NCBI GenBank assembly: GCA_037367355.1
Contig: CM074696.1
Location: forward strand, 4,699,365 to 4,763,364
Direction of reading: 5' to 3'
DNA length: 64,000 bases
From: Neoscytalidium dimidiatum
Taxonomy: Eukaryota; Ascomycota; Dothideomycetes; Botryosphaeriales; Botryosphaeriaceae
Shown here: piece after piece, positions 12,601-23,574 of the stretch
How the letters are laid out: each line of letters begins with the position of its first letter
Numbering within the stretch: the first letter of the stretch is position 1
Made by a program: the position numbers and the translations under genes
The notes under the pieces: model-generated
What the model was told of the DNA's origin: nothing
The model's input: the letters and a program-made list of their open reading frames with translations, nothing else
Databases searched by the model: none

Positions 12601-13503
12601 CAAAAACATCAACAACCTCAAAATTTCTCCTCGAGCATGATTGGATCAAAATCTGTAGAGTCCCTCGATAACAACCTATGCAGGTCAAATTGGGCTTTCA
12701 TACGAGCAGATAGACTCAAGTATTGCTCTCATCGTAGAGCATGTGCCCCGTTGGCTCGCCTCGAGATTTCTTCTGACGTGTGCTGATTTTGCTTTGCTTT
12801 CAACCTTCTACGAAGGCAGTGAACGTACCTTTCTAATCCAGGAAAGTGGCAACTATGCATCAGCCGAGTCTCTCTTTTGTTGAATGACATTGGATAGTGC
12901 CTGTCTTGTGATGATAATGCAGAATACTACAGCTTCTCTCCGTCGTGCTATCCGTCATGGAGTTGTTTTCGGCGGGTCGTTCTTCTTCAGAGGCCCTGCA
13001 GTGTAGTGGATCTGGCCGTATCCTTGCTTATTCCAGAGATTTTGGTCAATGAACGGTATGCGTGTAACCCCCAATCCTGTATCACAGATGGACAAGCGTC
13101 GTACGAGTGGGAAACTCTTGTCATTAAGAGAAATTGTTCAGTAGAGAGATAAGAGAGGAAGGAAAAAGGGTAATGAGAAACATGGAAGAGGAATGTGAGC
13201 GACTTCCTGGCATTGCCGTCAATAAAGCTCTTCATATTAATACTTCATGTTCATAAGCAACGCGAAAAGTGGGCCCGAGACGGGTCTACAGAGGACAACA
13301 AAAGACAATGCCGGATCCACCATATCCTCGTCGTTCCCACAACCAGGGTTTCCGCACCTTTTTTTTAAATTCGTAAGAGACACCGACCCCCCAAATGCCC
13401 CCGACCAGCCGATAAAGAGTATGAAAGGAAAAAAAAAAAGAAAAAAAGGGGGAAATCCACAAGATAGTAATACAACGAACCAATCAGACCACCGACCGAC
13501 ATC
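9691..13503. other. 3.8 kb without a recognisable gene
   Basis: This separates two minus-strand genes. The part next to 9690 is the presumed GT90 promoter and contains a (GA)n tract. At 11800-11812 the plus strand has a TATA-like run followed by a pyrimidine-rich stretch and a 27-codon frame beginning ATG at 11939; this could mark an unannotated transcript but has no other support. Open frames between 10.0 and 11.6 kb overlap on both strands and show no domains. Confidence 0.45.
9767..9785. repeat. (GA)n microsatellite in the GT90 promoter
   Basis: About 19 bp of uninterrupted GA dinucleotides lie 77-95 bp upstream of the GT90 start codon. On the gene's strand this reads as a CT tract, a common feature of fungal promoters and 5' leaders. 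Confidence 0.7.
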
Positions 13504-14646
13504 TCACGCCGCCACATGCCCGACCGGAAACGTCAACGGGATGTGTACTGCCCTCACAACTTCCTCCTCCTCCTCTTCCCCGGCTCCGTTACTACTGCTA
13601 CTACCACTACTCCTCCTCCTCCTCAAGCCGGGCTTCACCACGCACACCTTCCGCGGCTCCTCCTCCTCGCCCAGGTCGACGGGCTCCCACGACCACACGA
13701 AGCGCGCGGGCTGGGCGAACAGGACGGCGGCGGCGTCGGTGGCCTTGTCGCAGATGGCAACCAGCTCGGCGCGCTGCTCGGGGGCGCCCGGCATGGCCTC
13801 CCAGGGGGCGAAGGCGCCGCCGATGCGGTCGGCGATGGCGCGCACGGCTTGCGTGCGCGACGCCTTGGCCGCGGGCGACGAGAGGGCCGGTTGCAGGTAG
13901 GAGGTCAGGACGCGCCAGTGGGTGAAGGCTTCGTCAAAGGCTAAGGAGAAAAAGGAAAAAAAAAAAAAGTCAATGTCAGCATGTGATGGCGGAAAGAAAA
14001 ATCGATAGGTGAGGGAAGGAGATGATGGGGTTAGAGGGAGAATTGGTGGCTTACCGGTCTTGTCGGCGTGGTCCTGTCCTCTCAAGGCCTGCGGCAGGGC
14101 GGTGGCCCACGGCGGCAGCAGGCTGTTGCGGCCGCCCTCGTCCATGGTCATGGCCTGCTGGATCAGGTAGGCGATGCAGTGCTTGATGAGGGCGGTCGGG
14201 CGGCACACGAGCGGGTTGGGGCGGTTGCTCTGCACCAGGTCGATCAGCGACGAGGGCAGATGCGGCGTGCCGACCAGCATCAGGCACGCCTCGTGCGTCG
14301 CGTCCAGCTCCAGCGACGTCTTGTCCCGGTAGAACTTCTCGACGTACGCGTCGATGTCCGCGAACACGGCCGCCACCTTCGCCTGGATCGTGTGGGTGTC
14401 GACGGGCTGCGGCAGCTGCGCTTCCCAGGCCCGCGTCCGCGCGTTGCTGCTGCCGATGCCGCCGCCCGCCTTCTCGTTCAGCGGCGATTGGTGGTCGTTG
14501 TTGGATGCGCCGAGCTGCGGCTTGCGCGGTCCGAAGCAGGAGAAGAGGGAGGCCATGCCGGAGGTGGCTTTGGAGCTGGCGCTGCGGACCGAGGGCGCTG
14601 ATGCTCCTGCGGCGGCCGACTTGTCGGGATGGCTGCTGCTGTCCAT
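13504..14646 (-). CDS. Uncharacterised fungal protein, 342 aa
   Basis: Exon 1 is 14646-14055 and exon 2 is 13940-13504; the 114 nt intron (13941-14054) has a GTAAG donor, a long pyrimidine run and a TTAG acceptor. Residues 1-70 are Ser/Ala-rich with a short Cys-Phe segment (MASLFSCFGPRK). A compact helical-looking region follows, with HTIQAKVAAVFADIDAYVEKFY, a stretch around HEACLMLVG, IKHCIAYLIQQAMT, then AFDEAFTHWRVLTSYLQPAL after the splice. The tail is acidic (GEEEEEEVV) after a Ser-rich segment. This resembles a conserved hypothetical family of filamentous fungi, but I cannot name a function. The intron length is a multiple of three and contains no stop, so retention would give a 380-residue variant with a Phe-rich insert. 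Confidence 0.8.
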   Translation of the reverse strand: MDSSSHPDKSAAAGASAPSVRSASSKATSGMASLFSCFGPRKPQLGASNNDHQSPLNEKAGGGIGSSNARTRAWEAQLPQPVDTHTIQAKVAAVFADIDAYVEKFYRDKTSLELDATHEACLMLVGTPHLPSSLIDLVQSNRPNPLVCRPTALIKHCIAYLIQQAMTMDEGGRNSLLPPWATALPQALRGQDHADKTGKPPILPLTPSSPSLTYRFFFPPSHADIDFFFFSFFSLAFDEAFTHWRVLTSYLQPALSSPAAKASRTQAVRAIADRIGGAFAPWEAMPGAPEQRAELVAICDKATDAAAVLFAQPARFVWSWEPVDLGEEEEPRKVCVVKPGLRRRRSSGSSSSNGAGEEEEEEVVRAVHIPLTFPVGHVAA

Positions 14647-15400
14647 TGGAAGGTGTCGCGTTAACGGGAGGGGTTGTCCAGGGCGAAGGGAGGGGGAAAG
14701 GAGAAGCAGACGGCAACAGAGGCTCCTCCCTGCGACGCGTTCATGTTTTATTCCCTTTGCGGTTTTTTGCCTTGGGGAGCTAGGGGAGCTTTTTTGGAGC
14801 TACTCTCGTCCTAGGAAGCAGGATCGAAGCCAATTCCCGCTTCCCCGCGGCGTCACGCAGGGGCACTGGCCACCCTTCCCTACCCCCCGATAAGCTTTTA
14901 GCGCTCCTGCGGAGCGATTGCGCCCTGACTTAATCTCCATCGGGCCAGGCTAGGCGCACATTCGCTGTGGATTTGCTGCCCGTGACGCCGCCAGCCAGCC
15001 TCATCGAGTCCTGCGAATTTAGTTACGACTCGCGCGTTCTCTGGGCCCGGCCTTGTCGCGGCGTCGCCCAGCTGTCTACCCCTTTCACATGGTCTTGCGT
15101 GCAAATGGACGGCTCGGTCTAACTCTATTCCTCCAGCGCCGTGACAGCTCGCCAGCAATCATATATTTGCGGGAACACTTGCGGGTCCTTAGTCCGTCTT
15201 AGCTCGCCCGCCGCCACCAATATCTGTACCACCGCCTGCGCTGCTTTTAAGCAAGCCCTGGCCCACTTCAGCCACAGCCGAAAAAAAGAAAACTTCTTCA
15301 AGTCCGTGAGAAATTGAGGAGAGGGGCAGGATTTTTGTTGAGACGTGAAAGAACTGGTTTCAAATGATGGCGCCCGAGGTATGTATGTACTGTCCATCTC
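14647..15400. other. Intergenic region
   Basis: Upstream region of the 342-aa protein gene and downstream region of the lipocalin-like pseudogene. Minus-strand frames at 14898-15158 and 15125-15397 show no coding signal I would defend. Confidence 0.5.
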
Positions 15401-15566
15401 TTACACCAAAGTTGAGATTTGCTCAAGATGGCCGAAGGTTTCAACGGGCTGTCCGTCCCACGTTCCATTGCCCTGAACGTACGCCTCTGAAACGTTGAGC
15501 ATAGGGCCGTAATCAGCAATAGGGATGAGCAACGTGTCTCTGGTGGGCTTGGTGACTCGAATGGAC

Positions 15567-15598
15567 GGGTTCTTGGTGGACAGGGTTCTTGGTGGACA
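15567..15598. repeat. 16 bp tandem duplication (frameshifting)
   Basis: GGGTTCTTGGTGGACA occurs twice head to tail (15567-15582 and 15583-15598) inside the last exon of the lipocalin-like gene. Coding continues in a different frame on the two sides. Confidence 0.9.
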
Positions 15599-16315
15599 GG
15601 TCCAGCTGAAACTCATTGAAATAGAGGTTGCCAGTTTTCGGGCTTCTCACAGCGTCCCAAGCTCTCGATGTCTTACCCACCGGCAGAACCTCGTGGACGC
15701 CGTTGGGATACCAGATAGTGGCGATTGCGATGTCCCCAGGAGTCCCTCCCAGATCCGGCTCGTTGATCCAGGCATGGACGAAGACACCGTTCGAGAGATA
15801 TATCCAATAGAGGTACCAGTTGCGCAACTCCATCTTGCCCCATTGCCGCTCCAGGAACCCGACTGAGTTTGATGGATCAATCTCCACATCTTCGCCGTCC
15901 AGCTTAATGGTCCCGGCTATCCTCAAGTGCGGATTCCCCTAGTTACCTCGCCAGAGTCTGTGGGATTCGAAGCTCGATCTCTTTACTCACCCAATACCAA
16001 GAGTACCCGGGTGGTGCGGTATAGTAGTCCGACAGGGAGGTGGGATTGAGCGTGATATAACCGCTTCCACCAAGATACAGGTTTGGATCCGTTGGCTGCA
16101 TGTGCAAGTTGGCCGAGACGCCTGCACAGTCGCCCCGGTAATACATGTCTGTATAATCATCCGAACCGCGAGGACTGTTCAGGTTCTGCGAGTGCGCCTG
16201 GACATTGAAGAATTCGGTGCTCGCCGTGCCTGGCTCCTGGATGATCCCGCCGGCATAGGCGGAGTCGGAGAGATTTTCCAGGCCCAGGAACCCGCTGATT
16301 GCATGCCCTCCCTCA

Positions 16316-16337
16316 CCAGCTCCGTTCCAGCTCCGTT
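16316..16337. repeat. 11 bp tandem duplication (frameshifting)
   Basis: CCAGCTCCGTT is repeated exactly at 16316-16326 and 16327-16337. The minus-strand frame reads NTVINGAG before it and GHAISGFLGLENLS after it in another frame. Confidence 0.9.
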
Positions 16338-16706
16338 GATCACGGTGTTCACTGTAAGGTGGTACTTCCTACCGTCGACCGTGGTCAACCAGAGCACGTA
16401 GAACCAACTACGCATGCTCCTGTTAGCTATTGGGATGCTTTAGAGAATGAAGATTGTGTCGTACCTGTTCAGTCCCGGCTCTGATGGATCTTGGACTATC
16501 GCCTGTGTCTGACGGACGTCGAAGCGCCCGACAGTTGTCTGCCGAAGGCAATATCAGCAATGATGAGCGTTGTATACTAATAGATAAGATGTCCATACTC
16601 CGTCATTTTCTCTTGTACTTAGTGGGAAATCACCTGGTGCAAATGAGGGAAGCTGGAGCGCATGGACAAGGGTTGAAACCCCCAAGAAGAAAACGTTCAA
16701 TAACAT

Positions 16707-17247
16707 GTCTTCAATCAATCAGAATGCATCGAACTTTCCCAACGGACATGTGTAGTGTCAATTTTCATCCTGTCGGTGGCAAGTTTTCTTTATAGGAGCA
16801 TGCTTGGAGAGGGACGTCCCAGTGTGCTCTGTCCTGTCAAGATGGGGCCGGGGCTGGCACACAGGGCTCCGCGGACGTGCGACGGCATGGCTTATGAAAT
16901 ATCCGGTTCCGTTGATGCACACCGCCGGAAGATATCACGCGTATCAGCTCATGAAGAGCTTCCGAGATGGTAAATGCATATATCTGAAAGATTAACAGAA
17001 GTGCAAGCGCGCCAATCACCGGAGGACTGCGGACCGCCAGTGGCCGATAGCCGATTGCCATTAGCCGTACCCGCTACAGCCGTCCTCCGTCCCGCTCCGC
17101 ACCAGTTGTAGGCTGTACAAGCTAACTGTAAATGACTAAAAGCATGGAATGCGCCAGGTCTATAGGACAAAAAGAAAATACGGCCATGAAGGGCAAAACT
17201 CGAACTTAAATATGTGGGTACGGCAGGACATGTTCGCAGCCTCTTGT
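16707..17247. other. Intergenic region between lipocalin-like gene and MFS exporter
   Basis: Contains the promoter side of the lipocalin-like gene and the 3' flank of the exporter. No further gene seen. Confidence 0.5.
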
Positions 17248-18975
17248 TCAACCCTTCATCTGGATGTGCTGAACATTTCCCACCGGAGGCTGTATGGAGA
17301 AGCGGGAGCCGGAGCGCAGGCGCTTTCCGTAGATAAAGACGATGAAAGGGAATGGAAGGAAAGCAATGGAAATGAACCCGAACACGCTAAGAGCCCAGGC
17401 GCCGGTAAGCTTCGTAAAGGCTGTGGCTCGGCATTAGCGTGACCTGCGTAAACAGCCGTTTCGAGCCGCAACTCACTCACCTGTGAGGATGACTAAGGGG
17501 ATGATTGCTCCAAAGGCAATTCGGCTGCATGCCACAATCGTGAGTGCAGACAGCGTACCTTGAGGGCGGTACGCGTCGAACAGGTAGCTGATGAATGATG
17601 TCTGTAACAATGCGTTAGGGCCCGGGTAATCCTGCAAGGTTTTTGGGGAAGAAGCTTACAAGAGTCATGCCACTGCCGATCACATAAACACCATTCCCGG
17701 CGATGGGACTGTAAGCGCTCACATTTGGGCCGGCAGTCCAGGCAATCCAGAAGATCGAGGCGACGATCAGGCATGCGCCGACCATAGCGGACACGAGACG
17801 ATGCTCAATGTTCGATGCCCCGTTGGGACGACGCAAGGCGGCTCGCGCGGATATCTGGTCGATGCCGAACGCGAACGATGCACCAATCGCGGTACCAGCC
17901 AGAGCAGTGGCAAAGGCCTGGCCACCCTGGTAGGAATTGAAGCCGTCGACGTTGACTAGGACGAAGGGGACGGAGATGAACCATGAGAATAGCACCCCAA
18001 AGTTGAGGGAGAGGTAGAGCGTGATCATGGTGACGAGCGGCTGGGTGAAGAGCATAATAATAGGGTTGATGAGCGTGTGCGTGGCCATCTCCTGGAGCGT
18101 CACGCCTGTTGGAGCTGGTGGAAGCGACGGCACCCGTCCCGCCCGACGGGCCTGTCGGACCACGATGCGTCGTGCGTATGTCTCTGGAGCTCCGGCTCCG
18201 AGGAGGAGTGCGGCGAACGCGAACATGAGCGTCAGGTACTGTGTCCAACGCCAGCCTCCTGTCGGGACCACGCTGTATCCGATCATTGCTCCTAAACATC
18301 GTTAGAATAAGACACGCCTGGAAAGGGCCCGAGAAAGCATACCGACTGCTGCACCCATATACTGGGCGCACATCAAAAAGACATAGTACGACGGTGTGAA
18401 CAAGGCGGGCCATACGTCAGCGAACGTGCCTTCGATTTGCACGGCACTCGGCCCACCAAGCAGGCCTGCAAAGAACCGACAGACCGCTAGTTGGGTAAAT
18501 GTGCGCGAGAAGGCCGCCCCGAGGGTGAAGACGCTGAGGCCGAGCGTGTACGTTGCGTATGGGATGTTGCGACCAAACTTCTCACTGATGTGCGGCCCCA
18601 CAATCGGAGCGAACATGATGCCAAATATGTAGAGGGAGAAGCCGGATATAGCAGTGGTCATCGTCACGTCGAACTCTTTCATGACGCCTTGGAGGCCGGC
18701 CGTGTAGCAGGTCGCGCCGAAAAGCCTGCAGGCAGGATTAATGGATGTTTTAATGGGGATCGCTACTCTCAGGAGAGGGCTGACAGTGTAAATGCATATC
18801 CAAATGCCGCTGCAGACGCATGGAGTTTCTGCGGGATTGGCAAGTTTTGAGGGTTCTCCGGATCATCTGGATGCATCATATGGCCAGCTGTTGTTGGGGC
18901 CATCATGGGAAAGTCTGGCACTTCCTCAAGGCTTGCTGGATGGTGAGGCATGCTTTCCGACTCGAGGTGCGACAT
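17248..18975 (-). CDS. MFS drug:H+ antiporter (DHA1 type), 499 aa
   Basis: Five exons: 18975-18785, 18725-18343, 18291-17660, 17601-17481, 17420-17248; lengths sum to 500 codons including the stop. The N-terminal tail contains DPENPQNLP, a common cytosolic motif of fungal multidrug MFS proteins. In the first half are GPHISEKFGRNIPY (the loop 2-3 motif A with Arg/Lys and GR) and FFAGLLGGPSAVQIEG. At the domain junction is GAPETYARRIVVRQARR, the PETY motif of the Tpo1/DHA1 group. The C-terminal helices end in FLPFPFIVFIYGKRLR. The first donor is GTCAGC, weaker than usual, but it is the only one that keeps frame. It should export small molecules at the plasma membrane. Together with the Zn2Cys6 gene upstream and the lipocalin-like gene downstream it forms a same-strand metabolite-type group. 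No defect seen. Confidence 0.92.
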
Positions 18976-19655
18976 TGGGAACAGATGACTTCACAAGGAA
19001 AAGTGTTGCGGAGGGTAGAATGGTTGAAAGGTGTTATTAGATACTGCGATGCATGTTGCAAGAGTGCAACCGGTAGTTTATATGCCTCCTATATCCATCC
19101 AACGCGATGTATTTGGATACAGAGGCTGTACAGTAGGTAGCTTGTGCCATGGTTGTGGAATCACAATGAGGCAGTGAACGCGTGGTTCAGCCCCCAAATA
19201 CGGCTGGAAGCTAACCCTTTTCGGTAACTTTGATTCCGGATCGTCAGCATGTACCGTAAGACGTTGCGCCCTGCTTCAGGAAGTGAGACTGATTCCATCA
19301 TCGACATTTCGATTGGTCTTCTGACCCTAGGATGGATTGATGAGCTGAGGGGCAGCCGTCTTAGCGTCAGCTCCGACTGCTGACTTTGAGGCTTGGCTCC
19401 GGACATTGCGCACAGCCGGGAATAATGGTTGGAGAGCCATTGAGCCCCCCGAAAGAGGACGCCAATCGAAATCAACTTGTAGGTCCAATCGTGCATCAGT
19501 TGGAGGCTTGGAATCGGTGTGGAATTATGTGAAAAAAGGGTTTTCGGGCAACGGCAGGGTCGCGCCTCTCCTTTCAGCTAAGCAAACCCGCAAATTTTTG
19601 CCGTAAATAGCAGAGAACGAACTTCAGTTGACGAGAGGCGATGTGAGGCTTCTAT
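18976..19655. other. Intergenic: exporter promoter and regulator 3' flank
   Basis: 680 bp between the regulator stop and the exporter start. A minus-strand open frame at 19161-19496 lacks recognisable content. Confidence 0.5.
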
Positions 19656-21654
19656 CTATTGATATGCGATGGCTGCAATCTGTTCCATTAGCCCCGTTGT
19701 CCAATCCACATACGAGCGCGCTCCTGCCAACTCAAACGCTCCGCGTGCCTGCTCAAACAATGCAAGGACGGCATGTGCGTCGATATCGATTCCGGATTCC
19801 ATTCGGATCGATACGACACGATGGAGGAAAGACAGCGCAGCTGTCAAGGTATTACTCGAATAGTCCTTTAGAAGTCAATTAGACGCTATCGAATCGAGAG
19901 CAGATGGAGTATCTCACAATTGTATAGTATAGACTCTGTGCTAAAGCTCTCGACTCGAGGGCGGTGGATAGTAGAAGAAATGCTGCATCAATTGCAGCCG
20001 CTATTGCGCCCTTGGCGAAATCTGCGGTACTGCCGGCGTTCCCGTTCAGAATGCCATGGTCAAGAGCAAGGCCGTTGATGTATCTGTTTCGGTCAGTACG
20101 GGTACCGTATCAACATGGACATGTAACTCACAGACGGGTGAATGCGTACGGTATTATGAGCCGGTTCCGGTCCTGGGGGTTTGAGAAAGTTTGATATAAT
20201 GGGTCAATTGAATTGTGAACGCGGTGAAACCAGGTATCAAGCGCCTCGTTCATAGAGATCGGTTGCGCCTCTTGGGCGACGGTAGAAAGTTTACTGAGAG
20301 ATTGCTTGCGTGCTTCAACTGGATGATAGTCAGCTCATCAACAGCATGAGGCGGACATGGATGACCGACCGACGATCTTTAGAAGCTGTAAATACGCCAA
20401 GATGCGTTGGTCTACGGGACGAGAGAATGGTGACCGAAGGAGGTCTTGGGTGAGGTCTATGTATTGCTCAGTATCTTGGATGAGATATGGGCGGTAGGTC
20501 TTGGCCCTGAAAAGATCAGTAGGAAGCACTCTGAAGCAAGGCTAGTCGCATACATCAACTCAAAGCAAAATATAGACAGCCACGTTCTAGCCCTCTCAAT
20601 TTCGGCTTGTTTCATCTGGTCCGCGGATTGAGGCAAGCGAAGAGCGTCCTTGTGCGGGCCCATTTCATAAGCAAGTGTCAAGACCATGCCCCAGAGGCGG
20701 TCAGATCGATGCCACGCAGATATCAAAACAATCCCTCTCAGTGCCATAAGATTCGGTTGCGGCCCAAAGGTTATGCGGGAGATCAACGAGACGGCCTCAG
20801 TCATACAAGTTCGGTAGACTGCATTCTTATCGGGCGATGCTCGAGCTCCAATGGCACAGACTGCCGCAAGGAGAATTGGGTCGCGGCGAACGAGCTCAGG
20901 AGAGTCGGGGACACTATCCAGGATGGCAATTGTATCATTACAGCGCCCTAAAAACCTGGCTTCTGCGTAAGACGATGCTCGGTCCAATGATTCAGAGTCT
21001 TACGTCTCAAAAAGCTCGGCGTACTCTTCTTCCGAAACTATGCCTTTAGTGATGATATCAGTTTGCGGTGAAAACGAGCTCCAGTCAGGATCGAATGGTA
21101 GAGGGGGATCGATTTGCATTGGTGTCGTCTCCGCAGGCTGGACGGGTTGACCGGCATGGTGACGAGGTTCGCGTGCACGACTGCCGGTGGAGTGGGACAG
21201 ATCGTTGCGCAAGGCCTCAACGGCGCTTGTCAGGTGAGCTATCTGGCCTTCAAGCCTCGAGAAGCAATCGGGCCTGCTGTGATCAGCAGAGATAGCGACG
21301 ACAGGAAGAGCAGGTTCTCACTGGTCGGTGGGCACGATGGCACTGGTAGTCCTCGTTATGGCCCGGGGCTGCACAAACTGACACTCTGCACCGCTGCTCT
21401 TGCACCTGTTGTCATTGCAGTCGGTGGTCATGGAAACTTGGACGCTGCACTGACTTCTGACACGGGTTATTGCTTGGACCATCGCATTTCACTCTGGTTT
21501 GTCAGCCCGTACCCTACGCACGCGCCCGGAGAGAAACAACGCACTTGTGCCGGCGACATCTCAGGCACGCAGACACAGACCTGGACAGGACATCAGTAGT
21601 CACCGACACAGACTCTCGGCAGAGAACAGCTTACCGAGAGTTTGAGTCTGCCAT
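19656..21654 (-). CDS. Zn2Cys6 fungal transcription factor, 517 aa
   Basis: Ten exons: 21654-21635, 21580-21545, 21493-21455, 21405-21322, 21276-21004, 20955-20554, 20506-20370, 20318-20132, 20083-19918, 19865-19656. All junctions keep phase and total 518 codons. The zinc cluster is split over exons 2-4. It starts ACLRCRRHKVKCDG, followed by PCQKCKSSGAEC, giving Cys spacing C-x2-C-x6-C-x7-C-x2-C-x6-C. A linker and a dimerising helix (RLEGQIAHLTSAVEALRND) follow, then the middle homology region (DPILLAAVCAIGARA, LMALRGIVLISAWHRSDRLWGM, RARTWLSIFCFELM). This is a nuclear DNA-binding regulator, likely controlling the adjacent exporter and the now broken lipocalin gene. It looks intact, although the zinc finger depends on very short exons that automated models may miss. 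Confidence 0.92.
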
Positions 21655-21833
21655 TGCAATTGTGGGATTCCCCGTCGAAGAAGGATGGGCGCGCGGACGC
21701 GGCAGGCTTAAAATGGGGGACCGAGCCGGCGGGAGCTTGGCACACACACATCGGTCGGCCTTGGCTGGGTTTTTTGATTTCCTATCTGGCTACCACCCAC
21801 TACTAATAGCTCCTATGAGTAAACTTGCTTTCC

Positions 21834-23178
21834 CTATCTCCTCCCCGCACGCGTCATCGCGTCTTCCCACTCGGCCCGCACCGCCTTGAAGAAGCCATCG
21901 TCCACCACCACCTCGACACCCACCAGCGCATTCGCCTTGCCTGCCTTCAATGCCTGGTCGTGCGCGAAGCCCGTACCCGCCGCCTGCTGGAACTCGGCGG
22001 TGTGCGGCGGACCGGTCGCGTCGATGCGGAACATGGGCTGAATACCCGGACACACGTACGTGACATTGCCCATGTCCGAGCTGCCGTTCTGCTCGTGCTT
22101 GACCCGCGCCTCCTTCAGCGGCACCATCTCGTCCGCCGGCACCCCCAGCCGCTGCAGCATGTGCTCGCGATACCGCTCCGCCAGCGCCTCGTTCGTCACC
22201 ACGTCCTCGTACAGCGCGTCCCACGCCATCTCCACCTCGCAGCCCGCCGCCGCCGCCGCGCCCTCGAACACGGGCACAACGCGCTCCTGCATCACCCGCA
22301 GCGCCTTCGAGTCGGGCGCCCGGATGCTATACGTGCCCTCGGCGTAGTCGGGAATGACGTTGGGGGCCTCGCCGGCCTTGAGAATAACGCCCTGGATGCT
22401 CTCGCCGGGTCGCAGGTGCTGACGCAGGCGAGCGATGCCGTTGTACGCGCCGACGATGGCGTCGCACGCGTTTGCGCCCTCCCACGGCGCCGCGGCGGCA
22501 TGCGCGCTGCGCCCGCGGAAGAAGGCTCGGAACTTCCAGCTCGCCTTGGTCGAGCAGACCGGCGTGCTGAAATCCGGCATCGGGTGCGTCATCAGGCACG
22601 CGTCTGCGTTGCGCCATGCCCCCCGCTCCGCCATGTAGTACTTGCCGCCGCCCGTCTCCTCCGCTGGTGTGCCGACCACGAGCACGCTGCCGGGCGCGTC
22701 GAGGTGCTTGAGTGCTGCTGCCGTGCCGATGGCCGAGGCGACGGTGCTGGTGGCGATCAGGTTGTGACCGCAGGCATGCCCGATCTTGGGGAGAGCATCT
22801 ACAGGTTGTCAATGCTGGAAGAATGCACAGAGAGAAACAGCTGTACGGACCGTATTCGGCGTTATAAGCAACTGTCCTGCCGCCCTCTTTCACAGCGAGT
22901 TGCGCCTCGAACGCCGTCTCGATTCCGTATACAGAACGCTTGACAGTCCAGCCTTGGCTCTCAAACCACGTTGTGAGCAGCTTGAATGCCTTGAATTCCT
23001 CATACTTTGTCTCGGGATTACTGTAGATCTGCAAGCTGGTTGAGCAATCATTCTTCGCAAGAGATGGAGAGAGCAACGGGATCACCTCAAGATTCAGGCG
23101 GCGCAGCTCGTCGCTTGCCGCGTCGATGGCGTTGCACACCACCTCGACAACCTCGGGCGAAAGCGCAGACCCCGACAT
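21834..23178 (-). CDS. M20 family metallopeptidase (PM20D2/AbgB-like), 430 aa
   Basis: Exon 1 is 23178-22851, exon 2 is 22798-21834; the intron has a GTCCGT donor and a TGTAG acceptor. The join gives NAEYDALPKIGHACGHN, the classic metal-binding block of this subfamily. The catalytic EE follows in VVGTPAEETGGGK, then MTHP, the dimerisation-domain stretch FFRGRSAHAAAAPWEG, and the C-terminal GNVTYVCPGIQPMFRI. Such enzymes hydrolyse dipeptides or N-acyl amino acids with two zinc ions, in the cytosol (no signal peptide). I chose the ATG at 23178 because a TATA-like CTTATA (minus-strand TATAAG) lies at 23243-23248; an in-frame ATG at 23328 would add 50 residues of poor composition. It is divergent from a permease, which suggests uptake followed by hydrolysis of one substrate. 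Confidence 0.92.
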
Positions 23179-23574
23179 GACCGGCAAAATTGATCTGGCG
23201 ATCTTAGACAACAGCTTAAGGGCAGTGTGGGGTATGCGACATCTTATACGCCGGGCTTGAAGCAGTCTTCGGGGAATGTAATTTGTGGTTGTCACCACCA
23301 TGGACATCGGCCGGGCCGCATCCGACACCCCTGTCGCCCATACCCAATGGTCGGTCAGCTACGCCGTGCTTCACTCGGGACAGCTGCGATAAGACTGTGC
23401 TGTACGAGTTCTATGAAAGACTCTTCCCCAACTTGATCCAACCCTCTGGCCTCTGTGTGCACTTTGTTTCCCTGCCCCGGCCGTGCTCCCGTGTCCGCAC
23501 TTCTCCACAGTCTTTGCAATCACTTCCACTCACGCCGCCGTTTGACCTGGGCTTTCGCTCATACTCGGTCCGTG
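23179..23574. promoter_or_regulatory. Shared divergent promoter with GATA and CCAAT sites
   Basis: The 396 bp between the M20 peptidase and permease start codons must hold both promoters. I see CGATAAG at 23387-23393, matching the HGATAR site of AreA/NIT2-type nitrogen regulators, a CCAAT at 23344-23348, and a minus-strand TATAAG at 23243-23248. Nitrogen control is therefore plausible for the pair but not shown. Confidence 0.5.
23387..23393 (+). promoter_or_regulatory. GATA-factor site
   Basis: CGATAAG, the HGATAR consensus, about 180 bp upstream of the permease start. Confidence 0.4.

Larger units (their letters stand above)
15401..16706 (-). pseudogene. Secreted AttH/CrtC-like lipocalin (kievitone hydratase-like), frameshifted
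   Basis: Exons read 16706 to about 16599, 16538-16465, 16407-15991 and 15938-15401, with short introns (the first donor could also be 21 nt further downstream). The N-terminus MLLNVFFLGVSTLVHALQ is a signal peptide. The body has LNSWFYVLWLTTVDGRKYHL, NLYLGGSGYITLNP, a strand ending SVGFLERQWG, and WYLYWIYLSNGVFVHAWIN. This is the pattern of the AttH/CrtC-like double-lipocalin family, which includes kievitone hydratase and fungal Diels-Alderases. Two short tandem duplications, 11 bp at 16316-16337 and 16 bp at 15567-15598, each shift the frame. The reading frame is coherent on both sides of each, so one copy of each unit accounts for the break. The neighbouring exporter and regulator suggest a former secreted-metabolite or detoxification role. 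Confidence 0.7.

Noticed and set aside
20506..20553. Apparent frameshift in the Zn2Cys6 regulator between two long frames
   Set aside because: Explained by a 47 nt intron with GTATGC donor, CTACTGAT branch site and TTTTCAG acceptor, so the gene is intact.
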